Source of the DNA: Eubacterium multiforme
GTDB taxonomy: Bacteria > Bacillota > Clostridia > Clostridiales > Clostridiaceae
Assembly: GCF_030813415.1 (NCBI RefSeq)
Contig: NZ_JAUSUF010000001.1
Coordinates: 434,001 to 498,000, forward strand
Reading direction: 5' to 3'
DNA: 64,000 nucleotides
Part shown: positions 34,963 to 44,886 of the stretch, in pieces
Numbering within the stretch: position 1 is the stretch's first letter
Layout of the letters: each line of letters opens with the position of its first letter
The notes under the pieces: generated by a model
What the model was told of the DNA's origin: nothing
Database searches by the model: none
The model's input: only the letters and a program-made list of their open reading frames with translations
Position numbers and translations under genes: made by a program

Positions 34963-37272
34963 TTATTGCATTATTGCATTATCTAATACGGTATCAATTT
35001 GTTCTGCCACTATAATCTTTAAGCCTTTCTTTATTGAAGCCGGTATCTTATCTGCATCTTTTTCATTTTCTTTAGGAATTATTATTGTATCAATTCCTGC
35101 CCTAACTGCCGCAAGTGATTTTTCCTTTAATCCACCTATAGGTAACACTCTTCCTGTTAGAGTTATTTCTCCAGTCATTGCAACATTATGTCTAACTTTT
35201 TTCTTAGCTAAAGCTGAAACTAATGCTGTAACCATAGTTACTCCTGCTGAAGGTCCATCCTTTGGAACAGCACCTTCTGGAACATGAATATGAATATCTT
35301 TATTCTTATAAAAATCCACATCAATTCCATATTTAGCTGCATTAGCTCTTACATAAGTAAATGCAGCCTTTGCAGATTCTTGCATTACATCTCCTAATTG
35401 TCCTGTTAATTGAAGCTTTCCTGTACCTTCCATAACCATAGCCTCTATTGGAAGAGTATCTCCACCATAAGCTGTCCATGCCATTCCAGTAACAACTCCA
35501 ATTTTATCCTTCTTATCTATCTTTTCATAACTAAATACTTTTTTACCTAATAGAGTCTCCACTTTTTTAGAATTTATACTAACCTTATCTTTATTCTTTT
35601 TAAGCATCTCTGTAATAGCTTTTCTAATTATTGAAGCTATTACTCTAGTTAAACTTCTTACCCCAGATTCTAAAGTATATCCTTCAATTATTTCTTTAAT
35701 TGCAGAATCACTTATTTTTATTTTTTCTTCTGAAATATTATGCTCCTTTAAAGCCTTAGGTATTAAATATCTTTTTGCTATTTGGAATTTTTCTTCATAA
35801 GTATATCCAGAAACTTCAATAACTTCCATTCTATCAAGTAAAGCTCTTGGAATTGTATCTAAACTATTTGCTGTTGCAATAAAAAATACATTTGATAAAT
35901 CTATTGGAAGTTCCAAATAATTATCTCTAAAGTTAAAGTTTTGTTCACTATCTAAAACTTCTAATAATGCATCAGCTGGATCTCCCTTATAGTTTGAACT
36001 AATCTTATCAATTTCATCAAATAATATAAGAGGATTATTAGTTTGAGTTTCTTTTAAAGCATAAGCTATTCTACCTGGAATTGCTCCAACATAAGTTTTT
36101 CTATGCCCTCTAATTTCAGACTCATCTTTCATTCCACCTAATGCAATTCTTGAATATTTTCTATTCATAGCCTCTGCTATTGATTTTGCTATTGATGTCT
36201 TACCTACTCCTGGTGGTCCAACTAAACAAAGAATTGGTCCCTTCATACTTTTACTCATTTGTTTTACAGCAAGATATTCTATAATTCTTTCCTTAACATC
36301 ATTAAGTCCATAATGCTCTCTTTGAAGTACTTTCTCAGCGCTTTTTATGTCTATGGTATCCTTACTACTCTTACTCCAAGGCATGTCCAATATCCAATCT
36401 AAATAAGTTTTTATAACAGCCTCTTCAGAACTTGAAGCTCCAGCACCTCTTAATCTATTAAGTTCATATTCAGCCTTTTCTAAAACTTCTTTAGGCAGAT
36501 TTGACTCTTTAATCTTTTCTTCATATTTAATTATTTCTTTTTTTGCATCGTCATCTTCCCCAAGTTCTTCTTGAATTGCTTTAAGTTGTTCCCTTAGGAA
36601 ATATTCTTTTTGACTTTTATCTGTTTTTTCTTTTACTTTATCAGCTATCTTCTTTTGAACTTTAATAATTTGAGTTTCTTCCTCAATCATTACTAAAAGC
36701 CTTTGAATTCTTTTCTTTAAATCAATGGTTTCTAATAACTCTTGTCTATAATCTTCTCTTGTGACAGCTACAGTACTTACCATATCTACAAATTCATGAA
36801 CTTTATTGTCAACTTCAACGGCTTTTATAACCTCCTTTGAATTTTCACCAGTAAGCTTCATAAATTTTATAAACATTTCTTTTAAAGACTTTATGTAAGC
36901 ACTTATTTCAATATTATCTATTTCTTCTTCTTTAATTCTCTCTAATTCAACTTCTAAACAAGCCTTTTTAGCTTGATATTTTTTTATTTTAGCTCTTTCT
37001 TTACCTTCAACTAAAACTCTTATTACATTATCAGGTAATTTAATTATTTGCTTTATATCACAGATTGTTCCAATTCTGCTTATATCACTTTTCTTTGGAT
37101 CATCTATTTCTACATTTTTTTGTGGTGCAAGAAAAATCTTTTCTCCATTTTTCATTGCAGTTTCTACTGCTACTTTTGACTTTTCTCTTCCAACGTCGAA
37201 GTGAGTAACCATATTTGGAAAAATGGTTATTCCTCTTAGAGGAATTAAAGGAAGAATATTTTCATTTGTCAT
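34963..37272 (-). CDS. lon: ATP-dependent protease Lon (LonA)
   Basis: The 769-residue LonA protease has an N-terminal substrate domain (LPLIPLRGITIFPNMV), an AAA+ domain with Walker A GPPGVGKTSIAKSI (near residue 355) and Walker B ILFDEIDKI, and a C-terminal protease domain with the catalytic Ser in KDGPSAGVTMVTAL and the Lys about 43 residues later in the GRVLPIGGLKEK block. It degrades damaged and regulatory proteins. A clpX terminator lies upstream, so lon has its own promoter. Confidence 0.96.
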   Translation of the reverse strand: MTNENILPLIPLRGITIFPNMVTHFDVGREKSKVAVETAMKNGEKIFLAPQKNVEIDDPKKSDISRIGTICDIKQIIKLPDNVIRVLVEGKERAKIKKYQAKKACLEVELERIKEEEIDNIEISAYIKSLKEMFIKFMKLTGENSKEVIKAVEVDNKVHEFVDMVSTVAVTREDYRQELLETIDLKKRIQRLLVMIEEETQIIKVQKKIADKVKEKTDKSQKEYFLREQLKAIQEELGEDDDAKKEIIKYEEKIKESNLPKEVLEKAEYELNRLRGAGASSSEEAVIKTYLDWILDMPWSKSSKDTIDIKSAEKVLQREHYGLNDVKERIIEYLAVKQMSKSMKGPILCLVGPPGVGKTSIAKSIAEAMNRKYSRIALGGMKDESEIRGHRKTYVGAIPGRIAYALKETQTNNPLILFDEIDKISSNYKGDPADALLEVLDSEQNFNFRDNYLELPIDLSNVFFIATANSLDTIPRALLDRMEVIEVSGYTYEEKFQIAKRYLIPKALKEHNISEEKIKISDSAIKEIIEGYTLESGVRSLTRVIASIIRKAITEMLKKNKDKVSINSKKVETLLGKKVFSYEKIDKKDKIGVVTGMAWTAYGGDTLPIEAMVMEGTGKLQLTGQLGDVMQESAKAAFTYVRANAAKYGIDVDFYKNKDIHIHVPEGAVPKDGPSAGVTMVTALVSALAKKKVRHNVAMTGEITLTGRVLPIGGLKEKSLAAVRAGIDTIIIPKENEKDADKIPASIKKGLKIIVAEQIDTVLDNAIMQ

Positions 37273-37366
37273 ACCTATCTTCCCCCAATCTTTTTAATTT
37301 ATTTTTATTAGACTTAATAAGTATACCATAACCATAAGTTTTTTCAATAATTGTAATATTATAAAT

Positions 37367-37398
37367 AAAAAACACTCCTTAATAAAAGAGTGTTTTTT
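37367..37398 (-). terminator. Terminator of clpX
   Basis: AAAAAACACTC and GAGTGTTTTTT form an 11-bp stem with a 10-nt loop and T-run, directly past the clpX stop at 37402. Confidence 0.8.
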
Positions 37399-37401
37399 TA
37401 T

Positions 37402-38700
37402 CTAAGCTGTTTCTGTATCTTCTTTAGTTTTTGATGATTTATCAATAAGCATAGGTCTTACTTCACCTTCTGGCAATCTCTCTACCTCTGGTTTATCTCC
37501 ATTTTTTATTGTATCTTCTGTTATCACTACCTTAGTTATTCTTTCATCTGAAGGTATTTCAAACATGATATCCATCATCATCTCTTCTATTATTGATCTT
37601 AATCCTCTAGCACCTGTACTTCTACTAATAGCTTCTTCTGCTATTGTATCTAAAGATTCTTCTGTAAATTCAAGATCTACATTATCAAGTTCAAATAATT
37701 TCTTATATTGTTTTACTAGAGCATTTTTAGGTTCACATAATATTTTAACTAAAGCTTTTTTATCAAGAGACTCTAAAGTAACCAATATAGGAAGTCTTCC
37801 TACAAACTCTGGTATTAATCCAAACTTTAAAAGATCTCCTGGCATTATTTCTTTAAATAATGAACCTAAATCTTTTTCGTGTTTTGATTGAATGTCTGCT
37901 CCAAAACCAATTGAACTCTTTCTTGTTCTTTTTTCAATTATTTTATCTATTCCATCAAAGGCTCCTCCACAAATAAACAGTATATTTGAAGTGTTTATTT
38001 GAAGTAGTTCTTGATGAGGATGTTTTCTTCCTCCTTGTGGTGGAACTGAAGCTGTTGTTCCTTCTAATATTTTTAGAAGTGCTTGTTGAACTCCTTCTCC
38101 AGAAACATCTCTTGTAATTGATGGATTTTCTGATTTTCTTGCAATCTTATCTATTTCATCTATATAAATAATACCTTTTTCTGCTCTTTCTATATCATAG
38201 TCAGCATTTTGTATTAATTTTAATAGAATGTTCTCTACATCTTCTCCAACATATCCAGCCTCTGTTAATGTTGTTGCATCTGCAATTGCAAATGGAACAT
38301 TTAAAACTTTAGCTAATGTTTGAGCAAGTAAAGTTTTACCTGAACCTGTTGGTCCTAGTAATAATATATTACTCTTTTGTAATTCTATATCATCATTTGA
38401 GACTTTCTTACTATTTATTCTCTTATAATGATTGTAAACTGCAACAGCTAATGATTTTTTAGCTCCTTCTTGACCTATTACATATGAATCAAGATATTCT
38501 TTAATTTCTTGTGGCTTAGGTAAATCTGTTGAAACAACTTCTTTTGTTTCTTCAAATTCATCCTCTATGATTTCTGAACATAATTCAATACATTCATCAC
38601 ATATATATACTCCAGGTCCAGCTATTAATCTTTTAACCTGATCTTGATTCTTTCCACAAAAAGAACACTTTAACTGTTTTTTATCTTCATATTTAGCCAT
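37402..38700 (-). CDS. clpX: ClpXP unfoldase subunit ClpX
   Basis: The 432-residue AAA+ protein unfolds tagged substrates for ClpP. The N-terminal zinc domain has [14 protein letters not shown] and ICDECIELC (C4). Walker A is [17 protein letters not shown], Walker [12 protein letters not shown], and the IGF loop that docks on ClpP is [10 protein letters not shown]. Start ATG 38700 follows GAGGTGAAAAAT. It lies 35 bp after clpP; the pair is likely one transcript. Confidence 0.96.
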   Translation of the reverse strand: MAKYEDKKQLKCSFCGKNQDQVKRLIAGPGVYICDECIELCSEIIEDEFEETKEVVSTDLPKPQEIKEYLDSYVIGQEGAKKSLAVAVYNHYKRINSKKVSNDDIELQKSNILLLGPTGSGKTLLAQTLAKVLNVPFAIADATTLTEAGYVGEDVENILLKLIQNADYDIERAEKGIIYIDEIDKIARKSENPSITRDVSGEGVQQALLKILEGTTASVPPQGGRKHPHQELLQINTSNILFICGGAFDGIDKIIEKRTRKSSIGFGADIQSKHEKDLGSLFKEIMPGDLLKFGLIPEFVGRLPILVTLESLDKKALVKILCEPKNALVKQYKKLFELDNVDLEFTEESLDTIAEEAISRSTGARGLRSIIEEMMMDIMFEIPSDERITKVVITEDTIKNGDKPEVERLPEGEVRPMLIDKSSKTKEDTETA

Positions 38701-38735
38701 ATTTTTCACCTCACTAAGGACAAGTCCTAAATTTA

Positions 38736-39332
38736 TTATGCCTTTTCTATTTCGTTCTTAGTAATTACCTTATCAATTAAGCCATATTCCATAGCTTCAT
38801 CTGCATCCATAAAATTATCTCTTTCTACATCTGCTTTAAGCTTTTCTAAAGGCATACCTGTATTTTTACTTAGTATTTGATTTAATTTATCTTTTATTCT
38901 TAAAATTCTCTTTGCATGAATGTCAAAATCAGTTGCTTGACCTTGGAAACCACCTAAAGGTTGGTGTATCATGATCTCTGCATTTGGAAGAGCATATCTC
39001 TTTCCTTTTTGACCTGATGAAAGTAAGAAAGAACCCATTGAAGCTGCTAATCCAATACATATAGTACAAACATCTGGTTTTATATATTGCATAGTGTCAT
39101 ATATAGCCATACCAGCTGTAATTGATCCTCCTGGACTATTTATATAAACATATATATCTTTATCTGGATCTTCACTTTCTAAGAATAAAAGCTGAGCAAC
39201 TACTAGATTTGAAGTATCATCATTTATTTCACCATTAAGCATTATTATTCTATCTTTTAATAGTCTTGAAAAAATATCATAACTTCTTTCTCCTCTATTT
39301 GTTTGTTCAACAACCATTGGAACTAAACTCAT
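38736..39332 (-). CDS. clpP: ClpP serine protease subunit
   Basis: The 198-residue peptidase has its catalytic triad Ser98 (GLAASMGSF), His123 ([10 protein letters not shown]) and Asp172 ([12 protein letters not shown]) at the canonical positions. It forms the tetradecamer chamber for ClpX and ClpC. The start has AGGAGG a few bases upstream (TTAATAAAGGAGGGAACAG). Clear terminator of tig upstream; order tig-clpP-clpX is usual. Confidence 0.96.
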   Translation of the reverse strand: MSLVPMVVEQTNRGERSYDIFSRLLKDRIIMLNGEINDDTSNLVVAQLLFLESEDPDKDIYVYINSPGGSITAGMAIYDTMQYIKPDVCTICIGLAASMGSFLLSSGQKGKRYALPNAEIMIHQPLGGFQGQATDFDIHAKRILRIKDKLNQILSKNTGMPLEKLKADVERDNFMDADEAMEYGLIDKVITKNEIEKA

Positions 39333-39413
39333 AACTGTTCCCTCCTTTATTAATGTAACTTAAATAAAATTATACATCAATATAATTATTTTGTTAATTG
39401 TTTTATTTGAAAT

Positions 39414-39442
39414 AATTGCCAGAAAAATATTTTCTGGCAATT
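39414..39442 (-). terminator. Terminator between tig and clpP
   Basis: AATTGCCAGAAAA and TTTTCTGGCAATT form a perfect 13-bp stem with a 3-nt loop; the minus strand then reads ATTTCAAATAAAAC, a weak T-tail, so readthrough to clpP is possible. Confidence 0.65.
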
Positions 39443-39479
39443 ATCTAGTGATTATATCTATTTAGTTTTAGTATATCAA

Positions 39480-40763
39480 TTATTTGCAGTTATCTTCTAA
39501 TAACTTTATTGTCTTTGATACAACTATATCTTTTTCGATCATAGCTCTTTGAGTTTGCATTAACATTTCAGCCATCTTTTCAGCTTCATCTCCTGCATAC
39601 ATCTTTGCGATTTCAGTAGCTTTTTCTTTTACTTCTTCGTCAGTAGCTTCAACTTTTTCAGCCTTAGCTATAGCTTCTAATACTAAGTCAGATTTAACTT
39701 TCTTCTCAGCATTTTCTTTCATGTATGATCTCATTTTTTCTTCAGTGTTTCCAGTAAATTGCATGTATTGTTCTAATGATAATCCTTGGTATTTTAATCT
39801 ATTTTCAAGATCTCTAACCATAGCATCAATTTCTTTTTCAACCATTACAGCTGGAACATCTATCTTTGAATTTTCAATAACTGCTGTTATTAATTCATCT
39901 TCAAATTCTCTTTCAACTGAAGCTGCCTTAGTTTCTTCTAATTTACCTTTAATATCAGCTTTTAATTCATCTAATGTGTCAAATTCTGATACTTCTTTAG
40001 CAAATTCGTCATCTAATGCTGGAAGTTCTTTGAACTTAATTTCTCTAATCTTTACTTCAAAAGTAGCTTCTTTTCCATTTAATTCTTCTTTTCCGTAATT
40101 TTCTGGGAAAGTAACCTTAACTTCTTTTTCTTCATCAGTAGTTAAACCAATTAATTGATCTTCGAAGTTATCTATAAATGAACCAGAACCTATTTCTAAT
40201 GAATATTCATGTCCTTCTCCGCCTTCAAAAGCAACTCCATCTATGAATCCTTTAAAATCTATAACAGCGATATCGCCTTTTTCGATTGCTCCATCATTCT
40301 TAGTTTCTACTCTAGCATTTTGTTGTTGCATGTTCTTTAATTGACCTTCAACTTCAGCATCATCAACTACAACTTCTTTTTTCTTTACTGATAATCCTTT
40401 ATATTCTCCAAGTTCAATTTCTGGATATAAAGTAACTTCTGCTGTGTAAACTAATTCTTTTCCTTCTCCAACTTCTAAAACGTCTATCTTTGGATAGTCT
40501 ACTGGTCTTAGTTTGTTTTCTTCTATTAAAGTTGGGTAAGTTTCATTTATTACAGTATTTATAGCATCTTCAAATAATACTTCTACACCATAATGCTTCT
40601 TTACCATTGCCATTGGCACTTTACCTTTTCTGAATCCAGGTATATTAAAATTCTTCTTATTTTTGTTGTACGCTTTATTTAAAGCAGCAGTGAATTTTTC
40701 TGCTTCTACTCTCACTTCAAATTTAACAACATTAGCTTCTATTTTTTCCATTTTAGCTTCCAT
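39480..40763 (-). CDS. tig: Trigger factor, ribosome-bound chaperone and prolyl isomerase
   Basis: The 427-residue protein has the N-terminal ribosome-binding domain with [11 protein letters not shown] (signature GFRxGxxP), a central FKBP-type PPIase domain ([20 protein letters not shown]) and a helical C-terminal substrate arm rich in Glu/Lys. Start ATG 40763, with TTAGGAGG 9 nt upstream. It receives nascent chains at the ribosome exit. It is single or weakly linked to clpP downstream. Confidence 0.95.
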   Translation of the reverse strand: MEAKMEKIEANVVKFEVRVEAEKFTAALNKAYNKNKKNFNIPGFRKGKVPMAMVKKHYGVEVLFEDAINTVINETYPTLIEENKLRPVDYPKIDVLEVGEGKELVYTAEVTLYPEIELGEYKGLSVKKKEVVVDDAEVEGQLKNMQQQNARVETKNDGAIEKGDIAVIDFKGFIDGVAFEGGEGHEYSLEIGSGSFIDNFEDQLIGLTTDEEKEVKVTFPENYGKEELNGKEATFEVKIREIKFKELPALDDEFAKEVSEFDTLDELKADIKGKLEETKAASVEREFEDELITAVIENSKIDVPAVMVEKEIDAMVRDLENRLKYQGLSLEQYMQFTGNTEEKMRSYMKENAEKKVKSDLVLEAIAKAEKVEATDEEVKEKATEIAKMYAGDEAEKMAEMLMQTQRAMIEKDIVVSKTIKLLEDNCK

Positions 40764-40874
40764 CTGCTTTTTCCTCCTAAAATAGTTCTTTGTTCTCATA
40801 TATTAACTACGTTATTATAACATAAATTTCTACATATTATCAAATGCTTTGTTATATATAGTGTTTTTTTAATA

Positions 40875-41660
40875 TTACTTTAAAATACTTCCCTTATCAT
40901 TAAGTACATATTCATTTTTATCTATTTTTATTTCTATTCCTTTTTTAGGAACAACTTTTCCAAACTCTATCTTTTTACCTTTTGTGCTTCTTGCAAATGT
41001 ATTAGTATTATTTTTTATATTATATATCCATGCATACTCATTTGTAGCAGCACTTCCAAAATAAGGTAAGTTGCTTATATATACAATATTATCATCATCT
41101 AAAAACTTAGCATCAGAACTCCATAAATATTTCTTTTCTCTTTTTAAGATAGCTTCTTTATGAAATTTTTGTCCTTTAGTTGAAACATATTCTTTTCTAG
41201 TTACATCTTTAACTTTTCCATCTATATCTATAAGTTGCATATTTTGATCTTTATCTAATGTTAGTATCATTTGTTTATTAGGAGATATATCATAGCTTAA
41301 GCCTTTAACATCTTCCATAGAAACAAATTCTTTTTTATCATCAACAGTTTTATACTCACACTTTACAACTAAATCTTTTCCAAGTTTTGCATCAATATAA
41401 GTTTTTTTAGGTGGTTCTGGTTTAACCTCAGCTTCATTAACTTTAGCTTCTTCTTTAGGTTTCTCTTCCACTTGTTTATCACTGTCTGCCCAGGCTTGTA
41501 ATTTCGTTCTTATATTAGAAAAATCCATATTTTCAATTTTAAACTTATATATAAGCACTCCAGCAATTATTGCTACAACACTAATTATTGCTATAATTTT
41601 AGCCCTTCTTTTTTTCATTTTCTTTTCATAATCTCTACTAAAAATACTTGGTTTAGCCAA
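40875..41660 (-). CDS. Membrane-anchored protein of unknown function
   Basis: The 261-residue protein has a basic cytoplasmic start (KKMKKRRAK), one membrane helix (IIAIISVVAIIAGVLIYKF), a Glu/Lys/Pro-rich linker, and a C-terminal domain of about 170 residues with beta-propeller-like repeats (YDISPNKQMILTLDKDQNMQ, WSSDAKFLDDDNIVYISNLP). The pattern DxSPNKxxI and SSDAxFLDDxxIVY recalls WD40/TolB-type proteins that read out folded state, but no family is claimed. It has no neighbour in operon spacing. Confidence 0.6.
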   Translation of the reverse strand: MAKPSIFSRDYEKKMKKRRAKIIAIISVVAIIAGVLIYKFKIENMDFSNIRTKLQAWADSDKQVEEKPKEEAKVNEAEVKPEPPKKTYIDAKLGKDLVVKCEYKTVDDKKEFVSMEDVKGLSYDISPNKQMILTLDKDQNMQLIDIDGKVKDVTRKEYVSTKGQKFHKEAILKREKKYLWSSDAKFLDDDNIVYISNLPYFGSAATNEYAWIYNIKNNTNTFARSTKGKKIEFGKVVPKKGIEIKIDKNEYVLNDKGSILK

Positions 41661-41745
41661 AATATTTACCTCCTAAACTTACTAATACTAAACTTATTAT
41701 ACAATATTTATATAAAAAAATAATATCTAACTTATTATATTTTAC

Positions 41746-41901
41746 TTACTTTTTAATTTTATTTTTGTTTTTGCATTTACAATTACACTCTCTTATTCCT
41801 AAAGCTCTTTTTTCTTCTGATGTAAGCTTAGCTACATTATTTGAATATTCTTCATATTCTGGAGCATCCTTCAAATGACTTTTCTTTTCTATTATTAACA
41901 T
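41746..41901 (-). CDS. Small 51-residue charged protein, unknown
   Basis: The short protein starts MLIIEKKSHLKDAPEYEEYS and ends ECNCKCKNKNKIKK. A strong AAAGGAGG site lies 7 nt before the ATG, which is the main evidence. It has a helical middle (KLTSEEKRAL) and a Cys-x-Cys-x basic tail like some small RNA- or metal-binding peptides. It is flanked by long gene-free AT-rich sequence; a weak AT hairpin with a T-run follows the stop. Confidence 0.6.
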   Translation of the reverse strand: MLIIEKKSHLKDAPEYEEYSNNVAKLTSEEKRALGIRECNCKCKNKNKIKK

Positions 41902-42084
41902 ATTAATCCTCCTTTACAATATCATATTTTAACAAAATTCAAGAATATCCTAAAGTATATTCTATCATAAATTTACAAATAAATTTTCTTATTAATTTAT
42001 TAAATATATTTTAATCTATATTTCTTCATTTTTAAACATATTCTGAATTATTTATTAATAAAAAGTAAATTTACCTCTTCTCCC

Positions 42085-42113
42085 TTGGAATATTTTTTCA
42101 AGTCTAGTATAAT
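42085..42113 (+). promoter_or_regulatory. Promoter of the candidate small RNA
   Basis: TTGGAA (42085-42090) and TATAAT (42108-42113) are exactly 17 nt apart; transcription would start near 42120. No protein gene follows on this strand, as the next gene is convergent. Confidence 0.65.
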
Positions 42114-42119
42114 TGTATT

Positions 42120-42265
42120 AACAAATAAATTATAAATAAAGCCCATACCACTCTATTAGCAAACGCTATAGAGTTTAAATAAACCCCACAAAATGTTCAT
42201 TTATTCCCTTTCTTAAATGAACATAACCCTTTAACCTGTACTATTGTAGTGCAGGTTTTTTATTT
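42120..42265 (+). ncRNA. Candidate trans-acting small RNA with C-rich unpaired loops
   Basis: The roughly 145-nt predicted transcript has three stem-loops: 42151-42160 with 42165-42173; 42193-42202 with 42215-42224, a perfect 10-bp stem; and the terminator 42233-42243 with 42247-42257 followed by TTTTTTATTT. Three unpaired C-rich stretches sit between them or in the loop: ACCCCAC near 42183-42189, TTCCCTTT in the 12-nt loop, and AACCCTTT near 42225-42232. These can pair with AAAGGG/AGGGG/GTGGGGT-type ribosome sites. No start codon with a ribosome site exists inside. I do not recognise it as 6S, tmRNA, SRP or a known riboswitch. Confidence 0.65.
42233..42263 (+). terminator. Terminator of the candidate small RNA
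   Basis: AACCTGTACTA pairs with TAGTGCAGGTT (11 bp, one U-G), loop TTG, then TTTTTTATTT. There is no T-tail in the other direction, so orientation is plus. Confidence 0.8.
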
Positions 42266-42272
42266 GCCACAA

Positions 42273-42309
42273 AAAATTAGCTAATGGAAATTATCCACTA
42301 GCCAATTTT
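42273..42309 (-). terminator. Terminator of the TcaA-like gene
   Basis: On the minus strand AAAATTGGCTAGTGGA pairs with TCCATTAGCTAATTTT over 16 bp with two G-U pairs, followed by TTG. It is 10 bp past the stop at 42319 and just beyond the small-RNA terminator. Confidence 0.75.
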
Positions 42310-42318
42310 AAAACTTCT

Positions 42319-43566
42319 TTACAAAGAAAAGTTTTCTACATTATTAATAACCCATTCACCATTTTTATATACTACTCTAGTTAAAAATTTCTTTGTATTT
42401 TCTTGTTTTCCAAGTCCAAGGAAAATTTTACTTGTATTATATTGCACATTACAAACTATAGTTCCTATATATTCACCATTTTTATATTCAAACTTACTTT
42501 TATCTTTATCTATATTTAAAGAAACCATATCGTATTTATTTTTTAATATAAAATAATTTTTCTCTAAAACAGAATATATTTTATTTTTTGCTTCATCAGT
42601 AGCCATAGTTATAACATTTTTATCTTCATCATTAAGAGCCTCAAATACACTTTTGTAAAACTTATCTATTGAAGTATTAACATCACTCCAAAGTTTTTCA
42701 TTAGAAATATTTAAATTTAAACGAATATCTGGAATTTCTTTTACTTCTTCCTCTGTTCCAGCTATCTCTCCCCAAGGAAATTCTTTTTTAATAGATAATT
42801 TTATACTTCCATCTGAAGGCATTGGTCCTATATCTTTAAAATCTGATACTTTAATTCCACTATCTTCTCCATTAATAAAAACAGTGGCATCTTTAAAATT
42901 GCTATCTACAGTTACAACTATTCCATCTAACTTTAAATTTACAGTTTCATTTTTCATTAAAGTTATATTTTCTTCTTTTTTTATTTTCCCATACTTATTG
43001 TCTATATATCCACTTACCTTGTAATCTCCTGGTATAAGATTCTTTAAAGTTTCTCCTGATTTAATCTTTTCTTTATTATTTAATGTTATATCCGCCTCAT
43101 CAAAATTACTTATAACACTAAGATTAAATGTTTTAAGTTCAACATAATATTTATTAAAAAACAATCCTTTTTCCTCTTCTAATTTAAAAATAGACTTAGA
43201 ATTATTTTCCTTCAAATCATTAATCACATTATTTACTTCAGAATCTTTTCCCTTATAATACTGAGCTAAAGGTTTCAAATTATCTTTTGGTATCTTTTTA
43301 TTATCTACCCTTATTACATCATTAAGTTTAGATAACTTTCCCTTTTCAAGACCAATCTCAAGATTTTTCAATACTTGATCTTTAGTAGTTCTAGTATTTC
43401 CAACTATATAACCTAAGGATAAAAATACAGCAATACAAATTATAACTAAAATTTTAATATTGCTTTTAAAAAAATACTTGTAGTTTTCCTTATTTATATT
43501 TTTAACTTCATTATATTTTCTAAGGAAATTATTTTTTATCTTATTTATACCTTCTTTAAGATCCAT
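42319..43566 (-). CDS. TcaA-like membrane protein (NTF2-like C-terminal domain)
   Basis: The 415-residue protein has a cytoplasmic lead of about 40 residues, one membrane helix (IKILVIICIAVFLSLGYIVG), and a long outer part: a helical/pleated domain, two Ig/Big-like segments (NFDEADITLNNKEKIKSGE, VVTVDSNFKDATVFINGED), then an NTF2-like C-terminal domain ending VYKNGEWVINNVENFSL. This is the TcaA/YvbJ plan, a cell-envelope protein linked to wall stress and glycopeptide response in Staphylococcus; the N-terminal zinc ribbon typical of that family is absent here. ATG 43566 has AGGGGTG. Monocistronic. Confidence 0.7.
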   Translation of the reverse strand: MDLKEGINKIKNNFLRKYNEVKNINKENYKYFFKSNIKILVIICIAVFLSLGYIVGNTRTTKDQVLKNLEIGLEKGKLSKLNDVIRVDNKKIPKDNLKPLAQYYKGKDSEVNNVINDLKENNSKSIFKLEEEKGLFFNKYYVELKTFNLSVISNFDEADITLNNKEKIKSGETLKNLIPGDYKVSGYIDNKYGKIKKEENITLMKNETVNLKLDGIVVTVDSNFKDATVFINGEDSGIKVSDFKDIGPMPSDGSIKLSIKKEFPWGEIAGTEEEVKEIPDIRLNLNISNEKLWSDVNTSIDKFYKSVFEALNDEDKNVITMATDEAKNKIYSVLEKNYFILKNKYDMVSLNIDKDKSKFEYKNGEYIGTIVCNVQYNTSKIFLGLGKQENTKKFLTRVVYKNGEWVINNVENFSL

Positions 43567-43601
43567 TAACCTCACCCCTATACAAATTCCAAATTAAAGA
43601 A

Positions 43602-43632
43602 ATATGCAAATACTTCCCTAATATTTGCATAT
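43602..43632 (-). terminator. Hairpin after the gene at 43643-43984
   Basis: ATATGCAAATA and TATTTGCATAT form an 11-bp stem with a 9-nt loop; the minus strand then reads TTCTTTAATTT. Confidence 0.5.
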
Positions 43633-43642
43633 CGTTTTTATT

Positions 43643-43984
43643 TTATTCTAATATATCAATTATCCATTTTCCACAGTCAGCACATTTATAAACTCTTATA
43701 ACAAATAAATCTAAAGAATCATTATTTAATACATCCTCAAATTTATCCTTTTCTTCCTTTGTAATAAATTCATCTTCTCCATTTATATATCCATGAATTT
43801 CAACATAATAATTATCTTTGCTAACTTTACAACATTCATTAATTTCAACACAACTTATTTTTTCATAAGTTAATTTATCTTCTAACTCTTTTATTATTGG
43901 AATTATATCTTCGTACTCTTTTATGTCATCAAAAAAATCCTCTTCATAAAAAGCCATATCTTTTATTTTAAATAATTCTTTCAT
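43643..43984 (-). CDS. Hypothetical acidic protein, 113 residues
   Basis: The product is acidic and has a C-terminal CADCGKW zinc-like pair near residue 105 and two cysteines at NECCKV. Strands VYKCADCGKWIIDIL and NYYVEIHGYINGEDEF suggest a small alpha/beta fold. It is unrecognised. ATG 43984 is taken because AGGAGG lies 7 nt upstream; the ATG two codons earlier overlaps that site. It is the only gene in its unit, upstream of the TcaA-like gene, and could be cotranscribed with it through 76 bp. Confidence 0.55.
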   Translation of the reverse strand: MKELFKIKDMAFYEEDFFDDIKEYEDIIPIIKELEDKLTYEKISCVEINECCKVSKDNYYVEIHGYINGEDEFITKEEKDKFEDVLNNDSLDLFVIRVYKCADCGKWIIDILE

Positions 43985-44080
43985 TTTCATTCCTCCTAAT
44001 ATAGGTCATATTCTTCACCATTTATAATACTATGCTATAATATAAAAAAGCAATTTATATATTTTAACGGAGGTAATTTA

Positions 44081-44854
44081 ATGTTTTTTGACAGTCATAT
44101 GCATACAAAATTTTCATCAGATAGTAAGATGCAAATTGAAGATGTAATAAAACAAGGACAAGCTTTAAATATAGGAACTATTTTAACAGAACATATGGAT
44201 TATAATTATCCTAAAGAAGATTTATTTAAATTTGACCCTAATAAATTTTTTAATGAATACTCAAAATATAGAGGAGATAATCTTCTTCTTGGGGTAGAAA
44301 TTGGATTATCTTCCTCCTCTTTAAGTAAAAATAATAATTTATCAACTTCTTATCCCTTTGATTTTATTTTAGGCTCAATACATTCAGTTAATGATGTAGA
44401 TATATTTACTGATGAAAGTAAAAATGATCTTACAAAAGCAGAATATCTTACTTTATATTTTAAGGAAATGATAAAAGATATTAAAGAATTTGATAATTTT
44501 GATTCATTATCCCACATTGACTATCCTTGTAGATACTTAAAAGGAAAAGATAAGGAAATAAATCTATCAGAACTTGGAGAATATGTTGATGAAGTATTTA
44601 AAATATTAATAGAAAAGGAAAAATGTTTAGAAATAAATACTAAGAAATTTGATGATAAAAATTTCATCCATTCTATTTTTAATCTTTGTAAAAGATATAA
44701 GGAACTTGGTGGTAAATATATAACAGTAGGTTCAGATGCTCATAATAAAGACAGAATAGGAAAAGATTTTAATATTGCAAAGGATATAATACTTGAAACT
44801 AATTTAACACCTGTATACTTTAAGGAAAGAAAAATAAATATAATTCATTTATAA
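44081..44854 (+). CDS. PHP-domain phosphatase (histidinol-phosphatase family)
   Basis: The 257-residue metallophosphoesterase has motif FDSHMHTKFSSDSKM (HxHxxxS start), ILTEHMDYNYP, GVEIGLSS, FILGSIHSV, FDSLSHIDYPCRYL and VGSDAHNKDRIGKDF, the full HisK-type PHP metal set. It hydrolyses histidinol phosphate in histidine synthesis, or a related phosphate ester; no his genes are nearby. RBS is ACGGAGGTAAT. The terminator overlaps the end of the convergent gene. Confidence 0.87.
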   Translation: MFFDSHMHTKFSSDSKMQIEDVIKQGQALNIGTILTEHMDYNYPKEDLFKFDPNKFFNEYSKYRGDNLLLGVEIGLSSSSLSKNNNLSTSYPFDFILGSIHSVNDVDIFTDESKNDLTKAEYLTLYFKEMIKDIKEFDNFDSLSHIDYPCRYLKGKDKEINLSELGEYVDEVFKILIEKEKCLEINTKKFDDKNFIHSIFNLCKRYKELGGKYITVGSDAHNKDRIGKDFNIAKDIILETNLTPVYFKERKINIIHL

Positions 44855-44857
44855 AAG

Positions 44858-44886
44858 AAAGCTATGACCTTATAAGCCATAGCTTT
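44858..44886 (+). terminator. Terminator of the PHP gene
   Basis: AAAGCTATG and CATAGCTTT form a 9-bp stem with an 11-nt loop, then GTTTTATGTTTTT. The left arm lies past the plus-strand stop and the rest overlaps the last codons of the minus-strand gene. Confidence 0.65.
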
